From: Rhyzopertha dominica
Lineage: Eukaryota; Arthropoda; Insecta; Coleoptera; Bostrichidae
Assembly (NCBI GenBank): GCA_025024175.1
Contig: QCXZ01000137.1
Coordinates: 1,984,001-2,048,000, forward strand
Direction of reading: 5' to 3'
Length of the DNA stretch: 64,000 nt
The notes beneath the pieces were generated by a model that was given only the letters and a program-made list of their open reading frames with translations, did no database searches and had not been told where the DNA came from. The position numbers and the translations under genes are program-made. Positions 27,540 through 38,727 of the stretch are shown here, one piece after another (within the stretch, counting starts at the first letter, position 1; each line of letters starts with the position of its first letter).

Positions 27540-29848
27540 TACGGGTGATTTTTTGAAAACTTCACACCTTAAATAACTTTAAATATGGCAAAAATTTAAG
27601 AATTTGCAAAAACAGGTAAACTTTTGTTTGCAGGGGGGACAACTTTTGAGATAAGTTTTTAATGGATAGCGCTTACTCTTTGAGCAGGGTAGACACCCCT
27701 TTAAAAATTTTAAATGGAATTATCCATCTTGAATACATCATTTGAAAGCTTATTTCACAAAGAGTCTGGCCATGTAATTAGTTTTACCACGTTTAACTTA
27801 TTGACGGGGTAATAGATTAATAGTGCCTACGAAACAGGTTGCTTATTAAATTGAATATTTTGGACTCTTTTCAACAAAATGTATTTTATTTTAGAGCGGA
27901 AATAAAATTTGTCCTTACGAGAACCCAAAATTTAAACAAACAACTTGTAAAAAATATGACACTTAAAAAAAACTCCCAGAATACTGAAAATTTTCTTTTA
28001 ACATTATTATTAACATTATTTATCATTTATCATGTAATTTTTTAGAAAGTCCATGTCCACGAAAAAGAAAAATTATTTATTTGTAACTCCAAAAACAGTG
28101 TGAACAAAACCATAGAAATTCAAACCTTACAATAGATTCTCAAAATGTGCACCACCTCTTTCCATACAATAATACAGACGGTTCTCGAACTCCTGCTGCA
28201 CTTTTCGGAAAGTTTCAGGTGGAATCCTCCCGCACTCGTTAATAATTCTTTCTCATAGATCGTCCAGGCTAGTAGGTTGTGTTTTGTAAACCACAGATTT
28301 TAAATGACCCCATAGAAAGAAATCTAAAGCAGTCAAATCGGGTTATCGTGGCGGCCATTCAATTGTTCCACGCCTACCAATCCAGTGAAGAGGATATCTA
28401 TCATTTAACCAATTTCGCACATTAATGGCGTAATGCGGTGGGGCTCCATCATGTTGGTAAAACAATTCGTATTCATCCAACATTGGATTTCCTTCAGGGT
28501 CACATTGGTTTTCTAATTGCTCTGTGATTAAAGGATCAATAACGTTATCAAGTAATTCTAAATACATTCCCCCATTTAGCGTCCCATCAATGAAAATTGG
28601 ACCTACAATTGCGTTGCCAAGTATTCCAGCCTAGACGTTCAGCTTCTGAGGAACTTGTGTATGACCTTCTCGAAAAATATAAGGATCTTCGTCACTCCAG
28701 TACCTGACGTTATGTTTGTTTACAGAGCCGTTAAAAAAAATGTGCATTCATCACTGAAGCAGATATTTTTTATTAGATTTGGATTTACTACAATCTTTTC
28801 TGTCATAATTTCGCAAAATTGCAGTCTTCTATCGAAGTCATCTTCGCCGAGTTCCTGGAGAGTTTTCATCTTATAGGGATGGAATTTGTGCAGTTTTGTA
28901 ACTTTCCTTACAGATGAATAAGAAAGTCCAGTGGCTGTNGAAATGTTACGCAAAGAGCTAGTTGGATCCATTGCAAAATGACCAAGTACTTCAAGTTGGG
29001 CCATTTCATCAACGACTCTATTCCCTGCCCTTTTTTTTTGTTTACTACAGATCCAGTGTCTTGAAATTTCTGCACGAGATCGAGAATGTACCTAGCGTCA
29101 ACATTTTTATCGGGGTGCCGTTCGTTAAACACCCTTGCTGACGCACGAGCACAGCTATGCTCAGCACCGTAAATAAAAATTATTTCTACCCTTTCGGCAG
29201 TTGAATAAACCATTATCACTTGGACTCTCACTTTAAAATTTCACGCGATTTATAAAAAAGGAATGTGAACAAAAAGATGGTCGTGCCAAAGAAGTAGCCA
29301 AAAAGTTAGTTGAAACAAAAATTTGGAAACACAAAGTAGATAATTATTTAGCCAATTCAGTATAAACTGTCGAGTTGCAATATCAAGTAATGTCGAAAGA
29401 AAATTTTAAGTATTTTTGGCATTTTGCTTAGGTGTAACAANTATTNTTTAACAAGTTTTTTTAGGCTTAAGTAAGGACAATTTTTATTGTAACTGCAAGA
29501 CAATAAATTTTGTTAAAAAAAGTCCAAAATATTGCATTTTATAAGCCACTTGCTACAATGCACTTTTTGACCCACTACCCCGTCAATGGGTAAAAAATAG
29601 TAAAACTAATTACATGGCAAGTCTCCTTGTGTAATAAGCTTTTAAATGATGTATCGTAAGATGGGTAGTTTCATTTAAAATTTTTGAAGGGGTATCTACC
29701 CCGCTAAGAGGGTAAGCGCTATCCATTAAAAACTTATCTCAAAAGTTGTCCCCCTGCAAACAAAAGTTTACCTGTTTTTGCAAATTCTTAAATTTTTGCC
29801 ATATTTAAAGTTATTTAAGGTGTGAAGTTTTCAAAAAATCACCCTGTA
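27540..29848 (-). mobile_element. Tc1/mariner-like element with ~270-bp terminal inverted repeats, copy A
   Basis: The left end (cgggtgattttttgaaaact from 27542) and right end (mirrored, finishing aaaatcaccctgta) pair over about 270 bases, including the blocks gacaacttttgagataag and ggatagcgcttac. Flanks are TA/TATA, fitting Tc1/mariner integration. The transposase lies on the minus strand. The copy at 45467-47450 is closely related, so the family spread not long ago. Such long terminal repeats are unusual for mariners, most of which have repeats of about 30 bp. Confidence 0.85.
28127..29213 (-). pseudogene. Transposase of copy A (DDD type), several stops
   Basis: The reading starts at MVYSTAERVEIIFIYG (29213) with an N-terminal helix-turn-helix region. 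It frameshifts in a poly-T run near 29030, then continues GLSYSSVRKVTKLHKFHPYK. CFSDECTFF carries the first catalytic Asp, YQHDGAPPHYAINVRNW the second and PDLTALDFFLWG the third. Compared with copy B, a Trp codon is TAG (NV-stop-AGIL), the Ser of SPDLT is TAA, and a Gln of DDLQERI is a stop. It ends HFENLL at 28127. The enzyme would have performed cut-and-paste transposition; this copy cannot. Confidence 0.85.
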
Positions 29849-30350
29849 TATTTATTGTGCCATATACAGTGAAAGTTAAGCACTGCCTGAACATGCATAA
29901 GAATAAATGAAAAAGTATTGACTAGTGTTCAAAAATTCAAATCTCGGCCAAGGCTGGCAGTACTTTTTCATTTCTTCTTATGCCTGTTAGCCCATTGAAA
30001 ATATCATCTACTTTCATATTTATTATATCTATATTCATAAAAATTTTTAGTTTCTCCTGACTTTGGCGTTTCATTGTGAACGTACTACAAAAAAATTTTC
30101 CTTTCTAATCAACTTAACATGTTTAGATTAACTTTATTTTGACGTCATAACGATTTTTTATCATTCCCTTAATATTGGTATGATTATGGTACTTCACTGC
30201 CTAAAATTATTACGTTGATATTTCCGATGAGAGCAAATTATTTCCCTTTTAACCTCCAAAAAGACTGTTAAAGACTAGTAAAGAATTTTTATGCAAAGGT
30301 CAGATTTAGATTAGTCTACTTTGATAAATAATTTACAAAGAGGAATATAC
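29849..30350. other. AT-rich intron, nothing recognised
   Basis: No ORF, repeat or element boundary was recognised between the two transposons. Confidence 0.35.
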
Positions 30351-31170
30351 AGGGTGTATCTAAAAGGTCTTTAGACAAGTCAACCACACATTCCTTGCAA
30401 TAAAAAAGTATACCTTGTAAAAGTGACTATGATGAACCCTTTTCAAGATATTTTAGTACTGTAATGCATGTTAAATATGCATCGTTTCTGTAATAAAACG
30501 TAAACATTGCTTAGCTTGGTTATGTTAAATTTCATGTTTATTAAATAATCTTGCGAAGTCTGTAGCGAATGTTTCCTTGTAAAATAAGCCAACTTAAGTA
30601 AATTTATTTTATTACATATTTAATTGAGATGCAGTATGGCTCTGGATTTTTTTTGTGATAACTGATTTTATTTCCACAAAATGTCGTCCTATCGGTAAAG
30701 TTAAATCAGTTTACTTAAAATTTGTATTTTAATAATTGACAAAATAAATAAATAAATTATTACGAAACCATGAATACCAATTTAAAAAAAAACAAAAAAA
30801 ATGTTTGAAAGATGTCCACATAGAAAATAATCCAAAGGATTTAAGTCAGAAGAGCATGGTAGGCAGTTTACAGGAACGTCATTATCTCTACCACTTGTTC
30901 GGGTATTGCTGATTTAAGAAGTTTCGAACATTACAGTATAATGTGGTGGAGCACCATCATGTCTCTTCAAAGTTGTAGATGAAACAATGGAAACGGACAA
31001 TAATTTTATTGTTTACTTAATTAAGCTTACTTGAATGATACCGTATTTATCAAATATGACATGTATTAGAGTACTACTCATAAAATGCTAATATCTTGAA
31101 AAGGGTTAATGATTATTTTTGTCCAAGGAATATGTGATAGGTTTGTGTAAAGACCTTTTAGATACATTTC
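30351..31170 (-). mobile_element. Deleted mariner-like element with terminal inverted repeats
   Basis: The left end acagggtgtatctaaaaggt and the right end (mirror of aaatgtatctaaaaggtctt) pair with divergence over about 110 bases, including cccttttcaagatatt on the left and its mirror aatatcttgaaaaggg near 31090. In the middle (about 30990-30820, minus strand) a transposase scrap reads RHDGAPPHYTVMFET, then, after a frameshift, SSDLNPLDYF, so the second and third catalytic Asp blocks remain. Most of the gene is gone; it is a non-autonomous derivative. Confidence 0.7.
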
Positions 31171-31584
31171 TATAAAAACGCCTGTTTTCATCTGAAGTTA
31201 AGTTACGTACTGCTGTATCTATTATTTTCAGGTAATCAACATTTCCTACCACAATTTACTTGCATTTGTAAAACTTATTATGTACTTCTTTAAATTGGAG
31301 TTACGAAATGGGCATTGATAATAAAATTCTCTCTTAAAATTTGTTAATTTCATTAGCCAGTTTATTTCATACCTTTCTATGGAAATTTTTATAAAACCCA
31401 CTTGAACAGATTTTCCTTTTCACCCGCATACAAACAAAATGTTTAATTCTTTCAAACTGCTTTTATTTTTGGAATTCAATTGACCTGAGCTGAAACAAAT
31501 TTCTGGACCCATGAATAAAAGCCTAGAAGAAAATAGCATCAAATCTTCCCATCTAAACACGAGAAAATATTGATTCTCCGACTT
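31171..31584. other. AT-rich intron, nothing recognised
   Basis: No feature was seen. The G+C content rises sharply at about 31585. Confidence 0.3.
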
Positions 31585-31965
31585 TCCTCTGCCTTCCCCA
31601 CGTGCGTTCGACCGATGCAACTTAGGTGCACACACTTTGGTCGATGGCCGTATTTCAAGCGGCCCGTATCGAACGCCGCCCACTAGCCGCTCCGCCGTCA
31701 TCATCCCGCGGTTCCCATGGGAACGCGTGTGTATCGAGGGAGTGCGGGGTCCCCCGGGAGCACCCCAGCGTCCCGAGGGAGGAGTCTGTCTTGCAGTGTG
31801 CCGCCGCCGCCGCCTTGTCCCGCAAAATGGCTGCAGTCGCTGCACCTTGCGGCGTACCGCAGGGGTACCGCTCGGGACTCTGTTGTTCGGTTCAGCTTCT
31901 GCTCGGGATGTACGTGGAATGCGTGTAGGCGGCAAGGGATTCGCGCGTTTCCGTAAAGAAAGTCG
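31585..31965. promoter_or_regulatory. CpG-rich island just upstream of a kn exon
   Basis: About 380 bases with very high G+C and CpG density lie 130 bases before the kn exon at 32093. Overlapping open frames on both strands follow from the composition and show no family motif. A possible start context (caaaatgg, near 31827) follows a run of GCC triplets, which would suit an alternative promoter or first exon, but there is no matching donor in frame. The island contains a perfect COE-type palindrome (31711-31724). I infer a cis-regulatory module or alternative promoter. Confidence 0.4.
31711..31724. promoter_or_regulatory. Perfect palindromic COE/EBF binding site
   Basis: GTTCCCATGGGAAC is a perfect 14-bp palindrome that contains TTCCCNNGGGAA. 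The known in vitro consensus of EBF/COE dimers is ATTCCCNNGGGAAT; only the outermost base pair differs. The site lies within the gene of its own cognate factor, inside the CpG-rich island. Drosophila Collier is known to sustain its own expression, so an autoregulatory role is a reasonable inference. Confidence 0.6.
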
Positions 31966-32092
31966 AGATTTTTAGGAGAAAATTAGTAAATTCTCGAAAT
32001 TTATACAATTGATTCGAGTTTTGTGAAACATGAGATTTGGACAAGCATTTCTGTTTTTTTGTGATCTAAACTGTATTTTTTTTTATTTTCAG

Positions 32093-32210
32093 GTTGTGAT
32101 AGCTACCCAAGTGTCTGTGGACGGTCCCTTATTAGCCATATCAGATAACATGTTCGTTCATAATAACTCCAAACATGGAAGGAGAGCGAAAAGGCTGGAT
32201 CCCACAGAAG
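32093..32210 (+). CDS. kn: kn exon: DNA-binding domain, part 2
   Basis: The exon reads VVIATQVSVDGPLLAISDNM then FVHNNSKHGRRAKRLDPTEG. The NNSKHGRRAKR part is the basic, DNA-contacting end of the COE DNA-binding domain. It joins in phase 0 to the exon at 22695-22776 (RRFQ/VVIA), exactly as in other COE proteins, so no exon is missing between them despite a 9.3-kb intron filled with transposons. The acceptor is ttttattttcag/g and the donor aag/gtaata. It ends with one base of the next Gly codon. Confidence 0.97.
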
Positions 32211-34119
32211 GTAATAATTACTATTATTTGCTAAGTTGTGTTACTCCAAATGAACTTAGAAATACGNTAAGGAACTTGTTTGTGCTAGGCTTTTACCTAA
32301 AAAAGTTGTGTCATTTCTTGAAAGTAGTGTCATCAAATTTTCTTTGATATTTGTAGCATCAAGAAGTCGGCAACACTATGTGCAGAGTTTTTTTAATTAG
32401 GCGAAATTTGTATGTTTTCTTTTTTATCTACTAACGCTATGGCGATAGCACCTATTCATACACTTTTAATTTTAATTATTCTATTAATTCTTGTAAAATA
32501 ACAATACATTGTGGATTAACTTGGTGAAGTTATTTAACAAGTATTAATTCAAGATTCAATCCACGTAGAGAAAAATGGATCAGTTTTCAACATTTAATTA
32601 TTCTAATTACAATGACCGATGGGTCTTAATAGCTATGTCATCGCTTAAAGGAGGATCGTTTATTTTATGGGAGACCTGAGATTCATTCCTGACATCAGTA
32701 TAAATTTATTTTATGAAACGGTACACATTACTTGACCAAAAATTTTGGACATGTACAATGCACGTATCGCGTTCAAAATATTACATCTGTGAAAGTAAAG
32801 ACATGTCACAAATATGATAATTTTCATACAGTGCCCAGCAGTTGAATTAAGAAATTGGTTAGAAGTAGAGCACTGAGAAAAAATTAATGAATAAAACTGC
32901 CTTCAGCAATAGAACACAATAATTAAAAAGAGAAACCTATATATTTACTGGCGAAACTATGAAATAATTCTTAACAAATTTGATGTGCAAAAATAGTCCG
33001 AATATAATTAAATCACTGGAACGCCCAGAAACCAGGTATTTTCAAAGTAAATTATCAAAAAACAATATAGAACAATTTTATTTGCTAAATTGTAAAAAAA
33101 TTATACATTAGAACCCATTCATTAAGGGATGTGTTGGATAAATTGGTGTGATCTACATGAATCATAAATTTGTCTTGAATATCGTGGAATACAAATAGTA
33201 CATGCAAGATATTATATAACTACTACTAAACTGCACAGATGATCTTTATTACCATCATTAAAAATTCTAGGTAATAATACTAATGTACTTTAATAATTGC
33301 TAAAATGTGATATACATAAATAAATTCCTATATTTAAAAATGATCAGAAAATTGTATTTAAATGAATGATACATTCATTATATACCTGAAAGCCATTGTA
33401 ACTGTGTGGAGAATCTAACTCTTGTTTTCATCTTTGGATGAATACAATGCGTATGTGTTTAATGTAAAAGTGTTTTTTTGTGTTAAGACTATTTTAACAA
33501 AATAGATACGCTGGTCAGAAAAAGACGTGAGTTGGCAATGAAAGTTATTTCATTAATGAAAGACAGCAAAGAAAAGTTGGAACTCATAATTTCTGTGGAA
33601 TCAGATATTGAACGTAGTACTAACATATTCGACGTTTCCAAAAAAACCTGTCCAGGGACTTATACAAGAAATGGATGACAAAAAACGTCCTCCCCGTTTT
33701 TAAGAGGATAATAGAAAACAACAAGGCTGAAATTACCAACACAAAGCCAATTTGCCAACTTGATGACGATTTGTTTCAAAAGGGGGCAATAAATGACCCA
33801 ATACTGTCTTGTAGATCATCAAATTACTGTGATGGGACAACATGCATCAAGGAAAAATGAAGATGCAAGTTTGATTATTAGTTCTAATGTGAACGCCACT
33901 CTATTAAAAAAAGTATATTTTCGAAAAATTGTTACACTACTGGAAGAATCGACAACGCTTCTTATCACTCTGAAGTAACTGAAAAAAATCCTGGCTAAAG
34001 AAAGGAATCAAATCTTGGATAGATGTTTACCGCAGGTGAAAATAGAACTTTCATATTTTGCAAACCGATACAAAACTACAAAAAAAAGATATGTAATATG
34101 TAATACTAACATCATACCC
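32211..34119. other. kn intron, no gene recognised
   Basis: The stretch is AT-rich. Around 33520-33990 the + strand has fairly long frames (for example KVISLMKDSKEKLELIISVE near 33540) that hint at an old coding remnant, but I do not recognise a family and the frames are broken. Confidence 0.3.
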
Positions 34120-34245
34120 AAGCCTTTGGTACAGGTATAGGCAAAACAGTTCTATGCCATGCTGTCTGAATTAGACCTAAATTATACTAATGAGCTGTAA
34201 TGACAGCGAAATAGCGGTGCAGACAACATAGAATAGACATGCATT
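34120..34245 (+). repeat. Hairpin repeat with hammerhead-like core, copy 2
   Basis: This is the second copy of the repeat at 14505-14665. The outer arms ttctatgccatgctgtctg (34150-34168) and gcagacaacatagaa (34218-34232) pair imperfectly. The centre, 34187-34211, reads CTAATGAG, CTGT, AATG, ACAG, C, GAAA: a five-pair stem (GCTGT/ACAGC) capped by AATG between a CTGATGA-like box and GAAA. That is the core layout of a hammerhead ribozyme, with one core substitution (G to A in CTGATGA) that should abolish cleavage in this copy. Confidence 0.6.
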
Positions 34246-35219
34246 TCCAATAATACTTAAGTTCCACTTAGTATTAGGTTTTAATAATTTTGTTTGAGGA
34301 TTCCTGGTGTTTGGGCGGTCATTCTTTTTCTTTGGTTCATAACTAAAAGTGTCTTTATATCCAGCAGTTGTTCAGTACAGAAAAGATAAATGGTATCTAC
34401 TTTATCACTATTTTCTTGAAAATAGTAATATATCAGCAGTTATGGTGACGAGTAAACACTATAGCTTCTATCATATAAGTATTTCAAAACAAACCTTGAA
34501 ATAACCATTTTAAACTATGAATACATGATCACAAATATTTACAACGCCTACTACAGATTTTTAAATCGATGCTCAAAAATATTAACGAGCGTCGCTTCCC
34601 ATTTTACATCTTGCAAAAAAAATATCCCCTTTCCTCCCGTAAACAAGCCGAATCTCGCGTTTCCCGCAGTCCATCGGACCAGATCGATTGTCGCTTCATT
34701 AAATTATTGCAGTCGGATATATCCGGACAGCCTTCCGATGGAAATGATTTCCGCGAGTGTTTTTCCGGACCCGTCACGCTGTGACGGCGAAGCGAGNGCG
34801 GTGAAATATTAGCCNCAANTCATCGCGCTCATTGGTATGCGCCGGCGGCGGCGGATGCCGCGGCAGTGTTCTCCTGGTGGCGGGCAGGGCCGGACCGGTC
34901 TCGTACCTGCTCCAAAGNTCGATGCCAAAGGCTTCCATTTCGATGGGAATTGACATACTCANCATTTCGCATTTGTAATTAACTTCTTTGCTAGTTAGAA
35001 TGAAAGCTGAAGAACATCGTCTTTTTCTGGGTTACATTTATGGGCGATCAAGAAAAAAGTGTCTATAAAATTTTGTCACGAAAAAACCGACTTATCTGGG
35101 AATAAATATCTATTATGTGGTTTTATATAATTGACAATCAGCTGGTTTTTACACAGTTTGCCTGCGATATTATGAAATTTTAATGTGCTTTAGTTACAAG
35201 ACGTATATATATTAGCACT
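34246..35219. other. kn intron with GC-rich island (34530-34970)
   Basis: The island contains CpG-rich DNA with several Ns and overlapping open frames but no recognised protein. It includes gcgccggcggcggcggatgc near 34840. It is a candidate regulatory element; nothing more specific can be said. Confidence 0.25.
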
Positions 35220-36460
35220 TCAAACCTAATAGGCCCATGGCTTGATTCACTGTCTTTATTCTCCAGTCATTTCTGTCTTTAACTTTCACTTTCCAGCCTG
35301 TTATATAAGTTATCACTTGTGTCTTTCATTACTTCCAGCTACCACCTTGCCCTTGGCCTTCCTATTTCTCCCACCTAGCTAGCTCCCCTTGTATCTTCCT
35401 TGGTATCCTATAGTTGGTGCACCCCAATCACGTGCTTCAACCATCTCAGTCATTGCATTTTTATCACTTGCACCACGTTCGGTTCCGCAAATAACTCCTC
35501 TAGTTCTCTGTTTGTTCTTTTCCACGTACCGTCTATAGATTTTGTGTAGGACCTTCCTTTCCCATATTCGTAGTATTTTCTGTTCTACTTTTCCCACTAT
35601 CCGTACCTCACTTTCATACAGTACGCCCAAAATTAACCTTCTATGTATTTTCTTTGTAATGCTACGTATTATGCAGAGTTCTGTTCCCAAGTAGGTACAA
35701 CGATTGCTCTCCTTAAACATATATTCTTTCCCTGTTACTTATGTTATTTTTAAAGCATTCTAGTCGTCATATTCCTTGTCTGTCCATGTCATAGGAGTAG
35801 TTGCTTTTATTATCATTTATTTGCAGTCCTACTCCAAGAACCGCTTTTTTTAATATTTTCGTTGTTATTTTTAAATTCGTCTCCAATTCTTGTTATTAGG
35901 GCGAGATCATTGACGAACGCCAGACACTGGTGCCTTTTGGTGTATTCGAATCCATTTGTATTTAATTTAGCCTTCCTTATGACATATTCCATTGCACAAT
36001 TGAATAGATAGGGGATCACCATGTCTTAATTCTTCCTGCACTTTAAAGTTTTCTGTTGTCTTCCATTTACATTCACAGAATTTGTACTTTCCCTTAATGT
36101 GACCTTAATCATCCTTACCATTTTTTTAATTCTCAGCTCCCCGAACGCTTTATACAGTTTTACTCTTTTTATTTTATCATATGCTTGCTTAAAGTCTATG
36201 AATAACACATACATTTCTTTCTTGTATTGATAACTCTCGTAGTCCAACTCTTCACATTGAGGGAAATTCAAAACGTAACATCTAATTAACCATAATACCG
36301 TTGATAGGATATTTTTTGTTTGTCTGATGTGTAAATTCAAACATAAAGCTACCAAGGGAGTTGTATAACCTACATAAAACATGCATAAGTAAGTAATAAG
36401 TAAAATTGACAAAGCTGTACTTATTGTGTAGATATTTGAAGTTTTAAGATCCATTAAATG
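35220..36460 (-). mobile_element. Decayed non-LTR retrotransposon (RTE-like reverse transcriptase)
   Basis: On the minus strand, 36454-36026 contains MYVLFIDFKQAYDKIKR (the FxDFxxAYD catalytic block) and then VNVNGRQQKTLKCRKN. The next frame, 36022-35813, gives PYLFNCAMEYVIRKA and LAFVNDLALITRIGDE, a YADD box in which the first Asp is Asn. The C-terminal part (35720-35379) has CTYLGTEL and the connection region. The layout matches RTE/Proto2-type LINEs. Three separate frames and the changed catalytic residue show it is dead. Confidence 0.78.
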
Positions 36461-37955
36461 TTTATTTCGTTTAGTAAGATTTTTTTGACAAAATTGACCG
36501 CCATCAAGTGTGCGAATTCAATAGGAAATTTGTATGCTCTTTAACAATAAAAATATAGTTTAATGAAACAGTGGCAACTTCCAAAATTTATGTAAACTTA
36601 ATAACATAGCTCTTACAATACCAGTCAAAATAATTAGCAGTGTATTCCTTGAGTTTTTCAATATGGCAAATCCGAATTATCAGTTAAAATTAAAAAAAAA
36701 AGATTCTTCAGAAAGTCAAATTTCAGATCCACGAATCACTTCAGCTAGGTCATCTTTAATAGATGCTTCATCTTAGAATATTGCCGATTTCAGCTGAAAT
36801 ATTACCTGAAAGGACTGCTAAAAGTTTCAACATTTCTTCACTTTATATTTCTATTCATTTTTCTTTCATGTTAATTGGTATTTCAACACGTCGAAAGCAA
36901 TCATCTAAAAACGAGTTCAGTATCCGTCTGTAACTATCGTAACAATTTTAATTTTTTGGGATGGACATAGTCACACATTTGTTGTTTGAAATTGCGCCAA
37001 GTAACTTACATATCAAAAACGTATTTAAAATTTATAATATTAGATATGAATCCGTAAGCATGTTTTCTTTCTGCTACTTGAAGTAGGCTATCCATCAGTT
37101 TTCCTTGTAAATCTCTTAATCTTATCCGTAGCTATGATTGCAAACTGCTGTTCCAAATGTTCAATTTTTCGAAAATTTCAGCATTGAAAGCTGGCTTCAA
37201 AAGCCAAAGACAGTAGGAAAAAAATTTCATAATCGAATTTCTCCATAGTTCTTCCTGTAAGTGAAACAGTCTTTCTTGATGTACGTTTCCCCTTGGAGGC
37301 CATTTTACTTCGGTGTGCTAAAGAAAGTTTTCATATTTTTCGAAAAAAGAAATACGGGTCCGTAATGCTGTCCCTTAAATGAATCTACAACTTTAATGTC
37401 TAATTCAGTTGGTAAATATTTCAACAGAAAATCATATATCATATTTTCTAGTTCTTTTCATAATAGTATCGAATAAACATATTTCCATTTGGAGATAAGA
37501 TAAAAGTACGTGCATGTCTGAAGAGTTTCCAAAATTTTTCTTTGAATCTTCTACTTTGGATAGTGTTATTTAAAAGAAGTTTTGTTTTTAACTTCGCAAT
37601 CTCCTTTTCAGAGTCCACTTTAATAGCTGGAGGCTAGAACTAATGTCTAATAATTGTATTTCCCTGTTTATATGCAGCTAAACCAAAGCTCCCAGAAGGT
37701 TCCAACGTGGCATCCAGTAGCAGTAGTTCAAATATTATAATGATAATTAAAATAATTGAGTGCCCTAATCTGAGCAAATGCTTTGATATTCAGTGGTGAA
37801 ATTTCAATTTTATCCAGATTGTTGGAAATGTATTTCTCGTTTTTGCATTTAAATAAGTTCTTCATTCGTTATATTTCCTAAAAATGATCACTGATTTTGA
37901 ATTGAAACGTAATTTATTAAAAAACGACGTATTCAAACAGTTCGAGTGTCTCTTT
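36461..37955. other. kn intron; possible unidentified coding remnant
   Basis: On the minus strand between about 37640 and 36900, broken frames keep some protein-like character (KVDSEKEIAKLKTKLLLNNT near 37610; KGKRTSRKTVSLTGRTM near 37290). No family is recognised. It may be another decayed transposase. Confidence 0.25.
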
Positions 37956-38570
37956 TCGGTGCGTGTTCTGGTGATGTCCATTGCACCCAATACTTTTCAC
38001 CCAAATCGAGAAAAGGGGGGAGCCCAAATTTACTCGCCGGATCCGCTCCTGTCCGCCCGAGTCCGCGCTGCCGTAACATCTCGTTTGTATGCGGGCCCAT
38101 GGCGGATCCAAAACTTTGTGAAATTGGCTCCCGATTCAGTTCAGTGGAGGAAGGAAGCGGAAGCGCCGCGTAACGCCCCGTATTTCTCCTCGACTCCTTT
38201 AATCTTCTTTCCTATTCACTTTCTCCCTCTGTCTTTATTACGCTTTCGTTCTCGAGATTTCCACGGCCGGGTCCNATATCTCCGGCTCCTATATTATCCG
38301 CTTGTCGCTGCGACAAGCCGTGCCTCACCCAGTGTTAATATCTCACTTTGTTCTAGTTTTTCCGGCGCGCCACGGCCTAATCTCCCCGCGCCGGTGTTGG
38401 ATTGCTTTTCTTTTGTGAGGAATGTCCCGGCCTCGGTGAGGTCCCGGGATATATGGGGCCGTTTTCGACGGACCGGGGGGTACTCAGTTCGTTTCTCGCT
38501 TTTATTGAGCTTTCAGCGATTACTCGATGGCATTTGCTGGTATCAAAATTAATCCTCTTTGCAATGCTTG
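37956..38570. other. GC-rich island in kn intron
   Basis: The + strand stays open from 37884 to 38552 in one frame (222 codons with an N), but the translation shows no domain and overlapping frames are also open, as expected of GC-rich DNA. Acceptor-like pyrimidine tracts occur (for example near 38190-38230). It is probably a regulatory island or an unrecognised element; a conserved coding exon is unlikely because no COE protein has extra sequence at this point. Confidence 0.3.
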
Positions 38571-38727
38571 AGGTTTCCTTGAAAAGTGTACTTTTCGTAA
38601 TTTAGCAATTTTTTGTTGATTAAACTGCAAAATTTTAGCTTTCCTTTGAATCTCATCTTAAGTACATGGAGTGTTTCAGGAGGAAACTGCAATAATTTGT
38701 AGGATTATCCCAACCTTATCCCAGTGT

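Noticed and set aside
31420..31975. Several overlapping ORFs up to 171 residues on both strands
   Set aside because: They come from CpG-rich composition. The frames overlap, lack any domain, and none connects in phase to a kn exon.
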